DNA of 64,000 nucleotides from Arthrobacter yangruifuii (GCF_009192775.1 NZ_VTFX01000001.1:248001-312000); one strand, 5' to 3'; numbered from the stretch's first letter, positions 37,521 through 46,578 are shown. Made by a program: numbers and translations. The notes: generated by a model not told the origin, from the letters alone.

Positions 37521-38501
37521 ATGGCACGGGAGCGGATAAACGATAGCCGCACGCCGCTGCGGCCGGGAGCTGCCGGCATTTTCGTGGCGTTGGCATCGTC
37601 AGCGGTGTTCGGCCTGTCCGGGTCTTTTGCCAAGGCGCTGCTGGAGACCGGCTGGAGCAGCACGGGGGCGGTGGCTGCCCGGATGCTCGGAGCGGCACTG
37701 GTCTTGGCGGTTCCGGCCGCCGTCACCCTGCATGGACGCTGGAGCCAGGTCCGGGGGAACTGGCGCACCATAGTGCTGTTCGGGTTCGTGGGGGTGGCCG
37801 GGTGCCAGTTCTTTTACTTCAACGCGGTGGAGCGCCTTTCCGTGGGCGTGGCCCTGCTGCTGGAATTCCTTGCGCCGGTGCTGATGGTGCTCTGGATCTG
37901 GCTGGCCACGCGCCGCAGGCCCGGTCTCCGCACGGTACTGGGCACGGCGGCGGCAGTCGCGGGGCTGATATTGGTCCTGGACCTCACCGGCAGCACGCGC
38001 GTGGACCCGGTGGGAGTGCTGTGGGGACTCGCTGCGGCGGTGTGCCTGGCGAGCTACTTCTTCATCACCGCCAAGCAAAACGATTCCCTTCCGCCACTGG
38101 TGCTCGCCACTGGAGGGATGTTCGTGGGCGGAGCCACCATGGCCGTCCTGGGGCTCACCGGCATCCTGCCCCTGGCCTTCAGTACCGCAGACGTGGAGCT
38201 GGGCGGCTGGCAGACGGCATGGTGGGTTCCGCTGACCGGCCTGGTGCTGTTTTCCACGGTGCTGGCCTACGTCACCGGCATCATCGCCGCACGGTCCCTG
38301 GGTTCGCGCGTGGCGTCGTTCGTCTCCCTGACCGAGGTGCTGTTCGCGGTCCTGTGGGCGTGGCTGCTGCTATCGGAGCTGCCCCGCCCGGTCCAGCTGG
38401 CGGGCGGGGCTTTGATCGTCGCCGGCGTGGTGCTGGTCCGCTCCGACGAGCCGGCCGGGCTGCCGGGGGAGGCAGCGGCCGACGTCGAGCCGTACGCCTA
38501 G
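37521..38501 (+). CDS. EamA/DMT-family exporter
   Basis: This 326-residue protein has ten hydrophobic segments forming two EamA repeats. The first is FVALASSAVFGLSGSFAKAL to VERLSVGVALLLEFLAPVLM; the second is LWGLAAAVCLASYFFITAKQ to SLTEVLFAVLWAWLLLSELP. The RhtA/YdcZ-like group exports amino acids or other metabolites. AGGGAG lies upstream of the ATG. It is convergent with the acyl-CoA ligase gene, with a shared hairpin terminator between. Confidence 0.92.
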   Translation: MARERINDSRTPLRPGAAGIFVALASSAVFGLSGSFAKALLETGWSSTGAVAARMLGAALVLAVPAAVTLHGRWSQVRGNWRTIVLFGFVGVAGCQFFYFNAVERLSVGVALLLEFLAPVLMVLWIWLATRRRPGLRTVLGTAAAVAGLILVLDLTGSTRVDPVGVLWGLAAAVCLASYFFITAKQNDSLPPLVLATGGMFVGGATMAVLGLTGILPLAFSTADVELGGWQTAWWVPLTGLVLFSTVLAYVTGIIAARSLGSRVASFVSLTEVLFAVLWAWLLLSELPRPVQLAGGALIVAGVVLVRSDEPAGLPGEAAADVEPYA

Positions 38502-38514
38502 CTGCCGCGTACGC

Positions 38515-38570
38515 GGCCCTGCGGAGCCTGGACCGGACACCTGCGTGCCGTTCCAGGCCCCGCAGGGGCC
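38515..38570. terminator. Bidirectional terminator hairpin
   Basis: GGCCCTGCGG plus AGCCTGGA on the left pair with TCCAGGC and CCGCAGGGGCC on the right, enclosing about 19 bases. It is located between convergent EamA and acyl-CoA ligase genes. Confidence 0.65.
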
Positions 38571-38580
38571 ATCTCGCCGC

Positions 38581-40122
38581 CTACGCGCCCGGAGCTTCGG
38601 CCGCCAAGGGTGCCGATACCTTGATTTCCCGCTTCAGGATTTTCCCTGTGGGCCCCTTGGGCAGGGCATCGGTCAGTTCGATTCGGCGCGGATACTTGTA
38701 CGCGGCCAACCGGTCCTTGGTGAACTGCTGAATGTCCGCAATCAGCTGTTCGCGGGCAGCGTCGTCGGCGGGCTCGGCCCCTTCGCGGAGCCCCACCACC
38801 GCTACAATTTCCTCGCCGTGCAGCGGGTCGGGAATGCCGACGACGGCCGCTTCCGCAACGGCCGGATGCTCGTAGAGCACCTCTTCGATCTCGCGGGGGT
38901 AGACGTTGTAGCCGCCGCGCAGAATGATGTCCTTCTTCCGGTCCACGATGAAGATGTTGCCGTCCTCGTCAAACCGGGCCAGATCCCCGGTCCGGAACCA
39001 GCCGTCCGGAATGGCGGCAGCAGTGGCGTCGTCGTTCCTCCAATAGCCCTTCATCACGCCGTCGCCGCGGACGGAGAGCTCCCCGACCTCGCCCGACGGA
39101 ACGTCATTGCCGTCCGGATCCAGCATCCGCACCTCGGTGCCGGCCACGGGCTTGCCGATCGACCCTGCCCTCCGGTCCCCGCCGGGAACGTTGAAGGAAA
39201 CAATCGGGGCGGTTTCCGAAAGGCCGTAACCCTCCAGGAGCTCAATGCCGAAAACCTCCTCGAATTCGTGCAGGATTTCCAGCGGCATGGCCGAACCGCC
39301 GGTGATCGCGCCGCGCAAGGAAGACAGGTCGGTGGTCCGCACCGACGGATGGCGCAGCATGCCGACGTACATGGTGGGGACACCCTCGAAAATGGTCACG
39401 CCGTCCCGCTCGATGATCTCCAGTGCCTTGCCCGCATCGAACCGCGGCAGCAGGCTGATGGAGGCGCCGGACAGCACGGACGAATTCAGGGCCGCGGTCT
39501 GGCCGAAGACATGGAAGAACGGGAGCCCGCCGAAGTGGACGTCCGTCTCCACGGTGTTCAGCAGGGACTGGGCCACATAGGCATTGGTGAGCAGATTCCG
39601 GTGGGTGAGCGCGGCGCCCTTGGGGCGGCCCGTGGTTCCGGAGGTGTAGAGGATGACTGCAGTGTCCTGGTCATCCACCTCGGCGACGTCGGGGCGGGCG
39701 TCCGCACCGGCGAGCAGCTGCAGGAAGGCACCCGAGTCCACGGAGACCACATCCACGCCGCCGGCTTCCTCCGCTCCGGCGGCGACCTCGGCGGCCACGC
39801 CCTCCCAGGCGAAAACAATCCGGGCACCCGAGTCCTCCAAGTGGTAGGCCACCTCGCGGGCCTTCAGCAGCGGGTTCATGGGGACGACGACGGCGCCCTG
39901 GCGCAGGGTTCCGTAGTAGAGGAACGCCATCTGCGGGATATTCGGCATCACCAGTGCAACGCGGTCGCCGGGCTGCACGCCCCGGCTGGCGAGGAAGCCG
40001 GCCACCTTGGCGCTCATGGCATCCAGGGCGGCGTAGGAGATAACCGTGTCATCTAGTTTGAGGGCCGTCCGCTCGGGAAAGCGTGCCACCGTGTCGGTCA
40101 GGATGCCGGCGAGGTTGTGCAT
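38581..40122 (-). CDS. Long-chain acyl-CoA synthetase (AMP-forming)
   Basis: The protein has 513 residues. It has the AMP-binding P-loop ILYTSGTTGRPKGAALTHRN, the adenylate motif EGYGLSETAP, RTGDLARFDEDGNIFIVDR, and the C-terminal lysine in GKILKREIK. It activates fatty or other carboxylic acids to acyl-CoA. I start at ATG 40122 (MHNLAGILTDTVARFPERTA), with AAAGGAG eight bases upstream. Other in-frame starts reach 40209 but lack homology-like sequence. Substrate chain length cannot be judged. Confidence 0.93.
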   Translation of the reverse strand: MHNLAGILTDTVARFPERTALKLDDTVISYAALDAMSAKVAGFLASRGVQPGDRVALVMPNIPQMAFLYYGTLRQGAVVVPMNPLLKAREVAYHLEDSGARIVFAWEGVAAEVAAGAEEAGGVDVVSVDSGAFLQLLAGADARPDVAEVDDQDTAVILYTSGTTGRPKGAALTHRNLLTNAYVAQSLLNTVETDVHFGGLPFFHVFGQTAALNSSVLSGASISLLPRFDAGKALEIIERDGVTIFEGVPTMYVGMLRHPSVRTTDLSSLRGAITGGSAMPLEILHEFEEVFGIELLEGYGLSETAPIVSFNVPGGDRRAGSIGKPVAGTEVRMLDPDGNDVPSGEVGELSVRGDGVMKGYWRNDDATAAAIPDGWFRTGDLARFDEDGNIFIVDRKKDIILRGGYNVYPREIEEVLYEHPAVAEAAVVGIPDPLHGEEIVAVVGLREGAEPADDAAREQLIADIQQFTKDRLAAYKYPRRIELTDALPKGPTGKILKREIKVSAPLAAEAPGA

Positions 40123-40230
40123 TGGTGATCTCCTTTGATCTGTGCGACGTAGAGGGAAGTCTAGCCACCGCCGTCGAACGGAAGAAACTTTCCCGATGCC
40201 GCGGCTCACAAACTGCGGACGGAAAACGTC

Positions 40231-40236
40231 TACCGT
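40231..40236 (+). promoter_or_regulatory. Putative -10 box of the alkylation-repair operon
   Basis: TACCGT lies eight bases before GTG 40245 (two before GTG 40239). There is no Shine-Dalgarno, so the transcript is likely leaderless. The same TACCGT-plus-seven arrangement precedes the LacI-type gene at 3030. Confidence 0.4.
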
Positions 40237-40244
40237 ATGTGGAA

Positions 40245-40721
40245 GTGAAACCCTTTGAGCAGATTGTCCGCGAGCACGGTCCGGCCGTGCTTCGGGTCTG
40301 CCGTGCCGTCCTGGGGCCGGACGAAGCCGAGGACGCCTGGTCGGAAACGTTCCTGGCCGCGCTTGGCGCCTATCCGGATCTGCCTGAGGGCGCCAATGTA
40401 CAGGCCTGGCTGGTGACCATCGCCAAGCGGAAGGCCGTGGACCAGCACCGCTCCGCCGCCCGGAACCCGCTGCCGGTGGACCATGTGCCGGAACCTGCGC
40501 CGCGGTCCGTTCCGGCGGATACGGACGGGTTGTGGACAGCCCTGAAGACCCTCTCCGTGCGCCAGCGGGAGGCCCTGGCCTACCACCACCTGGCCGGGCT
40601 TCCGTATGCCGAGGTGGCGCGGCTGCTCGGCGGAAGCGAAGCCTCCTGCCGCCGGTCCGCAGCCGACGGCCTCAAGAAACTACGCACCCTGTACGAGGAG
40701 GACCGCAATGGCATCCTTTGA
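40245..40721 (+). CDS. ECF-like RNA polymerase sigma factor heading an alkylation-repair operon
   Basis: This protein of about 158 residues has both sigma regions. Region 2 is FEQIVREHGPAVLRVCRAVL, DEAEDAWSETFLAAL and AWLVTIAKRKAVDQHR. Region 4 is LWTALKTLSVRQREALAYHH, LAGLPYAEVARLLGGSEASC and RRSAADGLKKLRTLY. It has no extra domains and no anti-sigma gene beside it. GTG 40245 or 40239 is the likely start; the upstream open frame to 40083 is not protein-like. It overlaps ogt by 14 bases, so it is cotranslated with the repair enzymes and presumably controls them or is induced with them. Confidence 0.88.
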   Translation: MKPFEQIVREHGPAVLRVCRAVLGPDEAEDAWSETFLAALGAYPDLPEGANVQAWLVTIAKRKAVDQHRSAARNPLPVDHVPEPAPRSVPADTDGLWTALKTLSVRQREALAYHHLAGLPYAEVARLLGGSEASCRRSAADGLKKLRTLYEEDRNGIL

Positions 40722-41355
40722 TTCCATCGAAACGGACGCCGGCACCGGCACGGACGCCTCCGGAACCGGCCTCCTGGCTCCCGGGCACGGCGAGGCCGCC
40801 GCCCTGGCCGCGCTGCACACCCGGCTCGCCGCCGAAGCGGAGCAGGCCGGGCTGTTGGACGTTGCCTACACCCTCGTCGACAGTCCCGTGGGGAGGCTCA
40901 TCCTCGCGGCAACCGCCGCCGGACTCGTCCGGGTGGCCTTCGAGGGTGAAGGCGTCGACGCCGTGCTTGAAGACCTCAGCACCCGGATCAGTCCGCGGAT
41001 CCTCGAGGCTCCGGGGCGGCTGGCCCGTCCCGCGGCCCAGCTCCGCGAGTACTTCGACGGCACTCGGCACAGCTTCGACCTGGACTTGGACCTGAGGCTC
41101 ATCTCCGGCTACCGGCGAACCGTAGTCCAGACGCTGCAGACCATCGGCTACGGACATACCTCCACGTACGCCGGCATTGCCGCGCTCACCGGAAATCCCG
41201 GGGCGGTCCGTGCCGTGGGCACCGCGTGCGGACGCAATCCGCTGCCTGTGGTCATTCCCTGCCACCGGGTGCTGCGCTCCGACGGAACCACCGGGGGCTA
41301 CCGCGGGGGCCCGGCGGCCAAGAAAATCCTCCTCGACCTGGAAGCTGCCGCATGA
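40708..41355 (+). CDS. ogt: Methylated-DNA-protein cysteine methyltransferase (Ogt/AdaB-like)
   Basis: This 215-residue protein has the active-site motif NPLPVVIPCHRVLRSDGTTGGY with acceptor Cys185, and YRRTVVQTLQTIGYGHTSTY for DNA binding. It removes alkyl groups from O6-alkylguanine by suicidal transfer. The first ~50 residues (acidic, with AALAALHTRLAAEAEQAGLLD) are an extension not present in the minimal enzyme; it lacks the Cys4 zinc cluster of Ada and so is not an Ada-type methyl sensor. GAGGAGG precedes the ATG. It overlaps the sigma gene by 14 bases and alkB by four. Confidence 0.93.
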   Translation: MASFDSIETDAGTGTDASGTGLLAPGHGEAAALAALHTRLAAEAEQAGLLDVAYTLVDSPVGRLILAATAAGLVRVAFEGEGVDAVLEDLSTRISPRILEAPGRLARPAAQLREYFDGTRHSFDLDLDLRLISGYRRTVVQTLQTIGYGHTSTYAGIAALTGNPGAVRAVGTACGRNPLPVVIPCHRVLRSDGTTGGYRGGPAAKKILLDLEAAA

Positions 41356-42035
41356 GTAACTCCCTCTTTCCGCGCGAACGTTCCGAACCCGCCGTCGGCG
41401 CCGTCCACGTCCCTGGCTGGCTGCCGGCGGAGAAGCAGCAGCGCATTGTCCAGGCTTGCCGGCAGTGGGCCATAGGACCGGTGCCCATGCGCGCCGCGGT
41501 CCTGCCCGGCGGGCACACCATGTCCGTGCAGACCGTCTGCCTGGGCTGGCACTGGCAGCCGTACAAATACACGCGGACGGCCGACGACGTCGGCGGGGGA
41601 CGCGTTGCCGAGCTGCCGGACTGGCTGATCGAACTCGGCCGTGACGCCCTCCGCGAGGCCTACCGCCAACCGGACGGCAGTTACGCCCGGGAGGACTTCC
41701 GGCCGGAGAACTACACCCCGGACACGGCGCTGATCAATTACTACGCCGAGGGCGCGCATATGGGCATGCACCAGGACAAGGACGAAAAATCCAGCGCTCC
41801 GGTAGTGTCCATCAGCATTGGGGACACCTGCGTCTTCCGGTTTGGCAACACCGAGACGAGGACCCGCCCGTACACGGACCTGGAACTGGAGTCAGGGGAC
41901 CTGTTCGTGTTCGGCGGCCCTTCCCGCTTCGCCTATCACGGCGTTCCGCGGACCCTGGCGGGCACGGCCGATCCGGCGTCGGGCCTGGCCTCGGGCCGAA
42001 TCAACATCACGCTGCGCATGACCGGCCTGTCGTGA
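41352..42035 (+). CDS. alkB: AlkB-type 2-oxoglutarate/Fe(II) dioxygenase
   Basis: The 227-residue protein oxidatively demethylates 1-methyladenine and 3-methylcytosine. The Fe ligands are MGMHQDKDEKSSAPVVSIS (His and Asp of HxD) and FAYHGVPRTLAG (third His). The 2-oxoglutarate arginines are in GRINITLRMTGL near the C-terminus. NYYAEGAHMGMHQD is a family signature. It starts ATGA, overlapping the ogt stop, and ends overlapping the start of alkA by four bases (GTGA). It is a clear part of the alkylation-repair operon. Confidence 0.95.
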   Translation: MSNSLFPRERSEPAVGAVHVPGWLPAEKQQRIVQACRQWAIGPVPMRAAVLPGGHTMSVQTVCLGWHWQPYKYTRTADDVGGGRVAELPDWLIELGRDALREAYRQPDGSYAREDFRPENYTPDTALINYYAEGAHMGMHQDKDEKSSAPVVSISIGDTCVFRFGNTETRTRPYTDLELESGDLFVFGGPSRFAYHGVPRTLAGTADPASGLASGRINITLRMTGLS

Positions 42036-42955
42036 CCGCTGCCCCGCCGGGCCGGCGGATCGTGCTGCAGCACCGCGGACCCTTTGCCTGGGAACCGCTG
42101 GCCAGTGCGCTGCAGGCACACGCCGTGCCGGGCCTGGAACGGGTCACCCGGGCCCACGACGGGGCGGCCGTGGAGCGGCTGCTCGCGGGGGCTGCGGGTC
42201 CGGTGCGAGTGACGGTGCACCTCGGCGCCGGCGGGGTGGTCCTTGACCTGCCCGCCCTGCCGGACGTGCAGGAACGCCCGCTCATTGCCGTGGTCCGGGC
42301 GTGGCTTGATCTGGATGCCGACCCGGCAGTGGTGGACCCGTTCCTCACCGGATCCGCCCTCTTGGCACCCTTGGTGAAGCGGCATCCGGGCCTGCGGGTG
42401 CCCGGTTCCACGGACGGCTTTGAAACCGGTGTCCAGACCGTCCTCGGCCAGCAGGTATCCCTTGCGGCCGCGCGGACCTTCGGCTCCAGGCTGGTTTCTG
42501 CCTTCGGGCAACCGGGCCCCGCGGGATTGTCCGCGTTTCCGACGGCGGAGCGGCTTGCGGCGGTGCCTGCCGCCGATATCCAGTCCGCCGTCCGCATCAC
42601 CCATGCCCGCGCCCGAACCCTGTCCGCGCTGGCCGAGGCGGTGGCAGGCGGCCTGCCGCTGCGGTTCGGAGCGGACCCCGAAACCGTGCGTTCCGGCCTG
42701 CTGGCGCTGCCGGGAATCGGCCCCTGGACGGCGGACTACCTAGCCGTACGGGTGCTGGGGGACCGTGATGCCTATCCGGCCGATGACCTGGTGCTGAAAC
42801 GGGCGCTGGGCGTGGCAACCGGGCGGGAAGCCGTCAAGCTCTCCCAGCCGTGGCGTCCGTGGCGTGCCTATGCCCTGTTCCATCTCTGGACGCGCGCTGC
42901 CTACGAGGGGCCTGCCGCCGTCGGGGCATCACTCCGAACTGCCGCCGCTCCTTAG
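42032..42955 (+). CDS. DNA-3-methyladenine glycosylase II (AlkA-like)
   Basis: This 307-residue HhH-GPD glycosylase has FETGVQTVLGQQVSLAAART (substrate-pocket helix) and the helix-hairpin-helix LALPGIGPWTADYLAVRVLG. DAYPADDLVLKRALG carries the catalytic Asp. The protein excises 3-methyladenine and other alkylated bases. An N-terminal region of ~90 residues (RIVLQHRGPFAWEPLASAL) is like the AlkA amino-terminal beta domain. GTG start overlaps alkB. It ends the operon, with its 3' end overlapping the convergent DUF1304 gene by four bases. Confidence 0.93.
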   Translation: MTAAPPGRRIVLQHRGPFAWEPLASALQAHAVPGLERVTRAHDGAAVERLLAGAAGPVRVTVHLGAGGVVLDLPALPDVQERPLIAVVRAWLDLDADPAVVDPFLTGSALLAPLVKRHPGLRVPGSTDGFETGVQTVLGQQVSLAAARTFGSRLVSAFGQPGPAGLSAFPTAERLAAVPAADIQSAVRITHARARTLSALAEAVAGGLPLRFGADPETVRSGLLALPGIGPWTADYLAVRVLGDRDAYPADDLVLKRALGVATGREAVKLSQPWRPWRAYALFHLWTRAAYEGPAAVGASLRTAAAP

Positions 42956-43332
42956 GTTCCGAGCAGCGAAAGGACAAGGGACAGGGCGGCAGGACCGCCC
43001 TGCACCAGGGACAGCCGGCCCAATTTCCGGTCGCTGAGGACCAGAACCACTGATGCGAGCAGCATGCAGGCTGTGGCGAACGTCATCAGCGTCAGCCCGG
43101 CTACGGCATTCCCGGCCACGAGCAGGACCACCCCCAGCACGGCCCCCACCGCCAGAAACAGGTTGTAGAACCCCAAGTTGTAGGCCAGCTGGGCGGAGGC
43201 GGCGGCGTTGGAACGCGGCAGCTGGAACACCTCGGCGGTCTCGGGATCGGCCCAGTGCAGGGATTCAAGCATAAAAAAATAGAACGCCACGGCAGCGGCG
43301 ACGACGGCAAAGATGGCTGCGGCAATCAGCAC
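42952..43332 (-). CDS. DUF1304 membrane protein
   Basis: The protein has 126 residues from GTG 43332, with GAGGAG six bases upstream. The family pattern is FYFFMLESLHWADPETAEVF at the first helix, LAYNLGFYNLFLAVGAVLGV, and a C-terminal LVQGGPAALSLVLSLLG. Four hydrophobic segments are seen. Function is unknown. The longer frame to 43407 adds an Arg/Cys-rich stretch with no helix. Confidence 0.88.
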   Translation of the reverse strand: MLIAAAIFAVVAAAVAFYFFMLESLHWADPETAEVFQLPRSNAAASAQLAYNLGFYNLFLAVGAVLGVVLLVAGNAVAGLTLMTFATACMLLASVVLVLSDRKLGRLSLVQGGPAALSLVLSLLGT

Positions 43333-43557
43333 GGGGGCTCCTCGGCTCTGCGCACGCGGAGCCGCCCGGCTCACGCAGCCGTAACGGTAACCTCCGCAGT
43401 GTCGCAAATGCTGTCAGCCCGTACCGCCGCCCCTCAAGGGGGAAGGCGGCTTTCAGTTGGCCCGGGGGGCCGAAAGCCAGCTAGCCTTGAAAGAGCTGCC
43501 TTTGTGCAGACTTTCTCCCGGCATGGACGCCGAAGCCGCTTCTTGGAAGGACACCCT

Positions 43558-44673
43558 GTGCGCCCAATCCGCCCCGCCCGTTCCCTGGCAACGGTGGTGC
43601 TGGCAACTCTCGCCCTGACCGCCTGCGGATCCGACTATCCCCTTGGCGACGCTCAGCGCGAGGCTGCCGAGAACAGCACCTCCACCCTCAGCGGAGTGCT
43701 CTCCGGCGCCGGATCCAGTGCCCAGGGACCGGCGATGGATTCCTGGATTGCCGGTTTCGGAGCGCTGCATCCCAAAGTCCAGGTGCAGTATTCCCCGGAC
43801 GGTTCCGGTGCCGGGCGCAGCGCCCTGCTGGCCGGCGCGGTGAACTTCGCCGGCTCCGATGCCTATTTGCAGGAAGAGGAAATGGCGGATGCCAAGGCGG
43901 TCTGCGGTCCGGACGGTGCGCTCGATATTCCCGCCTACATTTCCCCGATTGCCGTCGCCTTCAACCTGCCCGGCATCGACTCGTTGAACCTCGACGCCGA
44001 GACTATTGCGCGAATGTTCCGCGGCGAGATCCAGACCTGGAATGATCCGGTCATCGCAGCGCTCAACCCGGACGCACAGCTGCCCGCGACCCGGATCACC
44101 CCGGTCAGCCGTGCCGATGATTCCGGTACCACGGAGAACTTCACCGAATACCTGCACGAGGTGGCGCCCGCGGCCTGGCCGGACAGCCCTTCGGGAACGT
44201 GGCCGGGCGGGCTGCAGGGTGAGAACGCGCAGGGGAGCTCCGGCGTGGTCAGCACGGTGACACGCACCGTCGGGGCGCTCACGTACGCCGACGACTCCGT
44301 GATTGACGCTTCCATGGGCACGGCGAATCTGCTGGTCGGAACCGAATTCGTGCCCATCAGCGCTGAAGCGGCCAGCATCGCCGTCGAACAGGCCACCCGG
44401 GTCCCGGGCCGCGGGGAACATGACATTGCGCTGCAGCTGAACCGGCGGACCACGGCCCCGGGCGCCTATCCGCTGGTGCTTGTGTCCTACCAGATCTACT
44501 GCAGCTCCTACGACGACGCAGACCTCGTGGAGCGCGTACAGGCCTTCGGCGAATACGTCATCAGCGGGGAAGGCCAGCAGACTTCCGCGGACGCAGCGAA
44601 GAGCGCCCCCATTCCCGGCTCCCTTGCCGAGGAAGCGCACGCGGCCATGGAATCAATCACCGTCCGAAAGTAG
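43558..44673 (+). CDS. pstS: Phosphate ABC transporter substrate-binding lipoprotein PstS
   Basis: This protein of about 371 residues starts at GTG with GGAAGG upstream and has lipobox ALTAC (Cys21). Phosphate-pocket features are GAGSSAQGPAMDSWIAGF, YSPDGSGAGRSALLAG, VNFAGSDAYLQ and ADDSGTTENFTEYLHEVAP. It delivers phosphate to PstCAB. No pstC, pstA or pstB genes are near, so this copy is separate from the transporter core. Confidence 0.93.
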   Translation: MRPIRPARSLATVVLATLALTACGSDYPLGDAQREAAENSTSTLSGVLSGAGSSAQGPAMDSWIAGFGALHPKVQVQYSPDGSGAGRSALLAGAVNFAGSDAYLQEEEMADAKAVCGPDGALDIPAYISPIAVAFNLPGIDSLNLDAETIARMFRGEIQTWNDPVIAALNPDAQLPATRITPVSRADDSGTTENFTEYLHEVAPAAWPDSPSGTWPGGLQGENAQGSSGVVSTVTRTVGALTYADDSVIDASMGTANLLVGTEFVPISAEAASIAVEQATRVPGRGEHDIALQLNRRTTAPGAYPLVLVSYQIYCSSYDDADLVERVQAFGEYVISGEGQQTSADAAKSAPIPGSLAEEAHAAMESITVRK

Positions 44674-44789
44674 TTTGCCGCCTCCCGGCGTGCAGCCCCC
44701 GGCTTCCGGCCACTCCTCTTGCCGTGACCTCTTGCGCCCCCTCACGGCCGGTGTCACCGTGGGTTTACGCAACGCTGAAGGGGGCTGCT

Positions 44790-44990
44790 GTGGAACCTAT
44801 CCGAATAGAACGCTGGTGGCCGTACCTGGATGGTTCGGCGAAGAACTGGTTGAGGCAAAACCTCCGCCAGGAGGGCCTGCCGCCGAAGGTCCAGGACCGG
44901 ATTGCCGAGGCCGGCGGCCCCGTCATGGACCCCATCCTGGCCGAACCGGACTGGGCCTTTATTGAACTGGATGCCGAAACCGTCGAATGA
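44790..44990 (+). CDS. Small unknown protein (66 residues)
   Basis: It starts at GTG with GGGGG upstream. The sequence begins EPIRIERWWPYLDGSAKNWL and ends AEPDWAFIELDAETVE. It is soluble, with a Trp pair, and contains QEGLPPKVQDRIAEAGG. It has good coding character and is probably a conserved small actinobacterial protein, but I do not recognise the family. Confidence 0.65.
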   Translation: MEPIRIERWWPYLDGSAKNWLRQNLRQEGLPPKVQDRIAEAGGPVMDPILAEPDWAFIELDAETVE

Positions 44991-45083
44991 CGGATGCCTG
45001 GCACGCCGCAGGTCCGTTATACCCGGGTGCGCAGGAATGGCTCTGGTAGATTGAGCCGAATCCTGTGGCTCTAAGGCGGCGTT

Positions 45084-46559
45084 ATGAAACTCAGTGAAGA
45101 GTCCCTTCCCCACCTCCGGACGTCCCTGTCCCGGCCGCTTTACGACCGCTCCCGGCTAACCACCGGGATTGTCCATTTCGGTGTGGGCGGATTTCACCGG
45201 GCCCATCAGGCTATGTATCTGGACCGGCTGATGAACGAAGGCAAGGCCCTGGACTGGGCCATCTGCGGAGTGGGCGTGCTTCCGCAGGATGCGGTGATGA
45301 AAACGGTAATGGACAGCCAGGACTGTCTGTACACCCTGGTGCTGAAGCACCCGGACGGCGTCCGGGAAGCCCGGGTGATCGGTTCCATCGCCGAGTATTT
45401 GTTCGCCCTCGATGATCCCGAAGCGGTGATTGAGAAGATGGCGGACCCGGCCACCAGGATTGTCTCGCTGACCATCACCGAGGGTGGCTACAACATCAGC
45501 GACACCACGGGCGAGTTCGATCCAGCCTCCGCCGACGTTGCTGCGGACCTGCAGGACGGGGCGGTCCCCTCAAGCGTCTTCGGCCTCGTCACCGAAGCCC
45601 TCAGCCGCCGCCGGAACCGGGGCCTGGCCCCGTTTGCGGTGATGTCCTGCGACAACGTGCCGGGCAATGGCGAGGTGGCACGCAAGGCGTTCGGGGAGTT
45701 CTCGCGGCTGCTGGATCCCGAGCTGGGGCAGTGGGTGCAGGAGTCCGTCTCTTTCCCTTCCTCCATGGTGGACCGGATCACTCCGGGAACCACCGACGCC
45801 GACCGCGCCCAGCTGCTGGAGGAATTCGGCGTGGAGGATGCGTGGCCGGTGGTGGCCGAAGACTTCGCACAGTGGGCCCTGGAGGACGTGTTTCCGCTGG
45901 GACGGCCCGCCTGGGAAGATGCCGGCGTGAGTATGACGGCCGACGTCGAACCGTTCGAACGGATGAAACTGCGCCTGCTGAACTGCGGCCATCAGGGCCT
46001 GGCCTATCTGGGCTACCTCGCCGGTTACCGGTACGCGCATGAGGCCGTGCAGGACCCGGAGCTGGCACAGTTCCTGCTGGACTACATGGACCGGGAAGCA
46101 ACCCCCACCCTGCTGCCCGTCCCGGGCGTGGATCTGGGCGCCTATAAGTTGAGGCTGCTGCAGCGCTTCGGTAATGAGTATGTCCGGGACACCCTCGCCC
46201 GGCTATGTGCGGAAAGCTCGGACCGGATCCCGAAATGGCTGGTTCCGGTGGTCCGCGAAAACGTGGCCGCCGGCGGCGAAACCTCAAGATCCGCAGCAAT
46301 CATTGCCGCCTGGGCGCGCTATGCCGAGGGCGTGGATGAAGCAGGCGAACCCATCCGTGTGGTCGACAACCGGCGCGATGAGGTGATGGCGGCGGCTGCG
46401 CGGAACCGGGAGGACCCGGTGGCCTTCATTTCCCAGCAGCACTTCTTCGTCGACCTGGCGGAGGACGAGGGGTTTGTACGGGAGTATCTGTCCGCCCTCG
46501 GAACCCTGCATCACTCCGGTGCCCGGGCAACCGTGGCCGGACTGGTGGACGGAGCCTGA
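45084..46559 (+). CDS. Mannitol 2-dehydrogenase family (polyol/fructuronate reductase)
   Basis: This 491-residue long-chain dehydrogenase has the N-terminal NAD site VHFGVGGFHRAHQAMYLD, the segment VMSCDNVPGNGEVARKAF, and the catalytic K-x4-N-x2-H motif at Lys295, Asn300 and His303 (KLRLLNCGH). The length and the catalytic positions match mannitol 2-dehydrogenases, which interconvert mannitol and fructose; fructuronate reductases are close relatives. AAGGCGG lies upstream of the ATG. There is no sugar transporter beside it, so the substrate is not settled. Confidence 0.9.
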   Translation: MKLSEESLPHLRTSLSRPLYDRSRLTTGIVHFGVGGFHRAHQAMYLDRLMNEGKALDWAICGVGVLPQDAVMKTVMDSQDCLYTLVLKHPDGVREARVIGSIAEYLFALDDPEAVIEKMADPATRIVSLTITEGGYNISDTTGEFDPASADVAADLQDGAVPSSVFGLVTEALSRRRNRGLAPFAVMSCDNVPGNGEVARKAFGEFSRLLDPELGQWVQESVSFPSSMVDRITPGTTDADRAQLLEEFGVEDAWPVVAEDFAQWALEDVFPLGRPAWEDAGVSMTADVEPFERMKLRLLNCGHQGLAYLGYLAGYRYAHEAVQDPELAQFLLDYMDREATPTLLPVPGVDLGAYKLRLLQRFGNEYVRDTLARLCAESSDRIPKWLVPVVRENVAAGGETSRSAAIIAAWARYAEGVDEAGEPIRVVDNRRDEVMAAAARNREDPVAFISQQHFFVDLAEDEGFVREYLSALGTLHHSGARATVAGLVDGA

Positions 46560-46578
46560 CCCGGCGCGGCTCAGGGGT

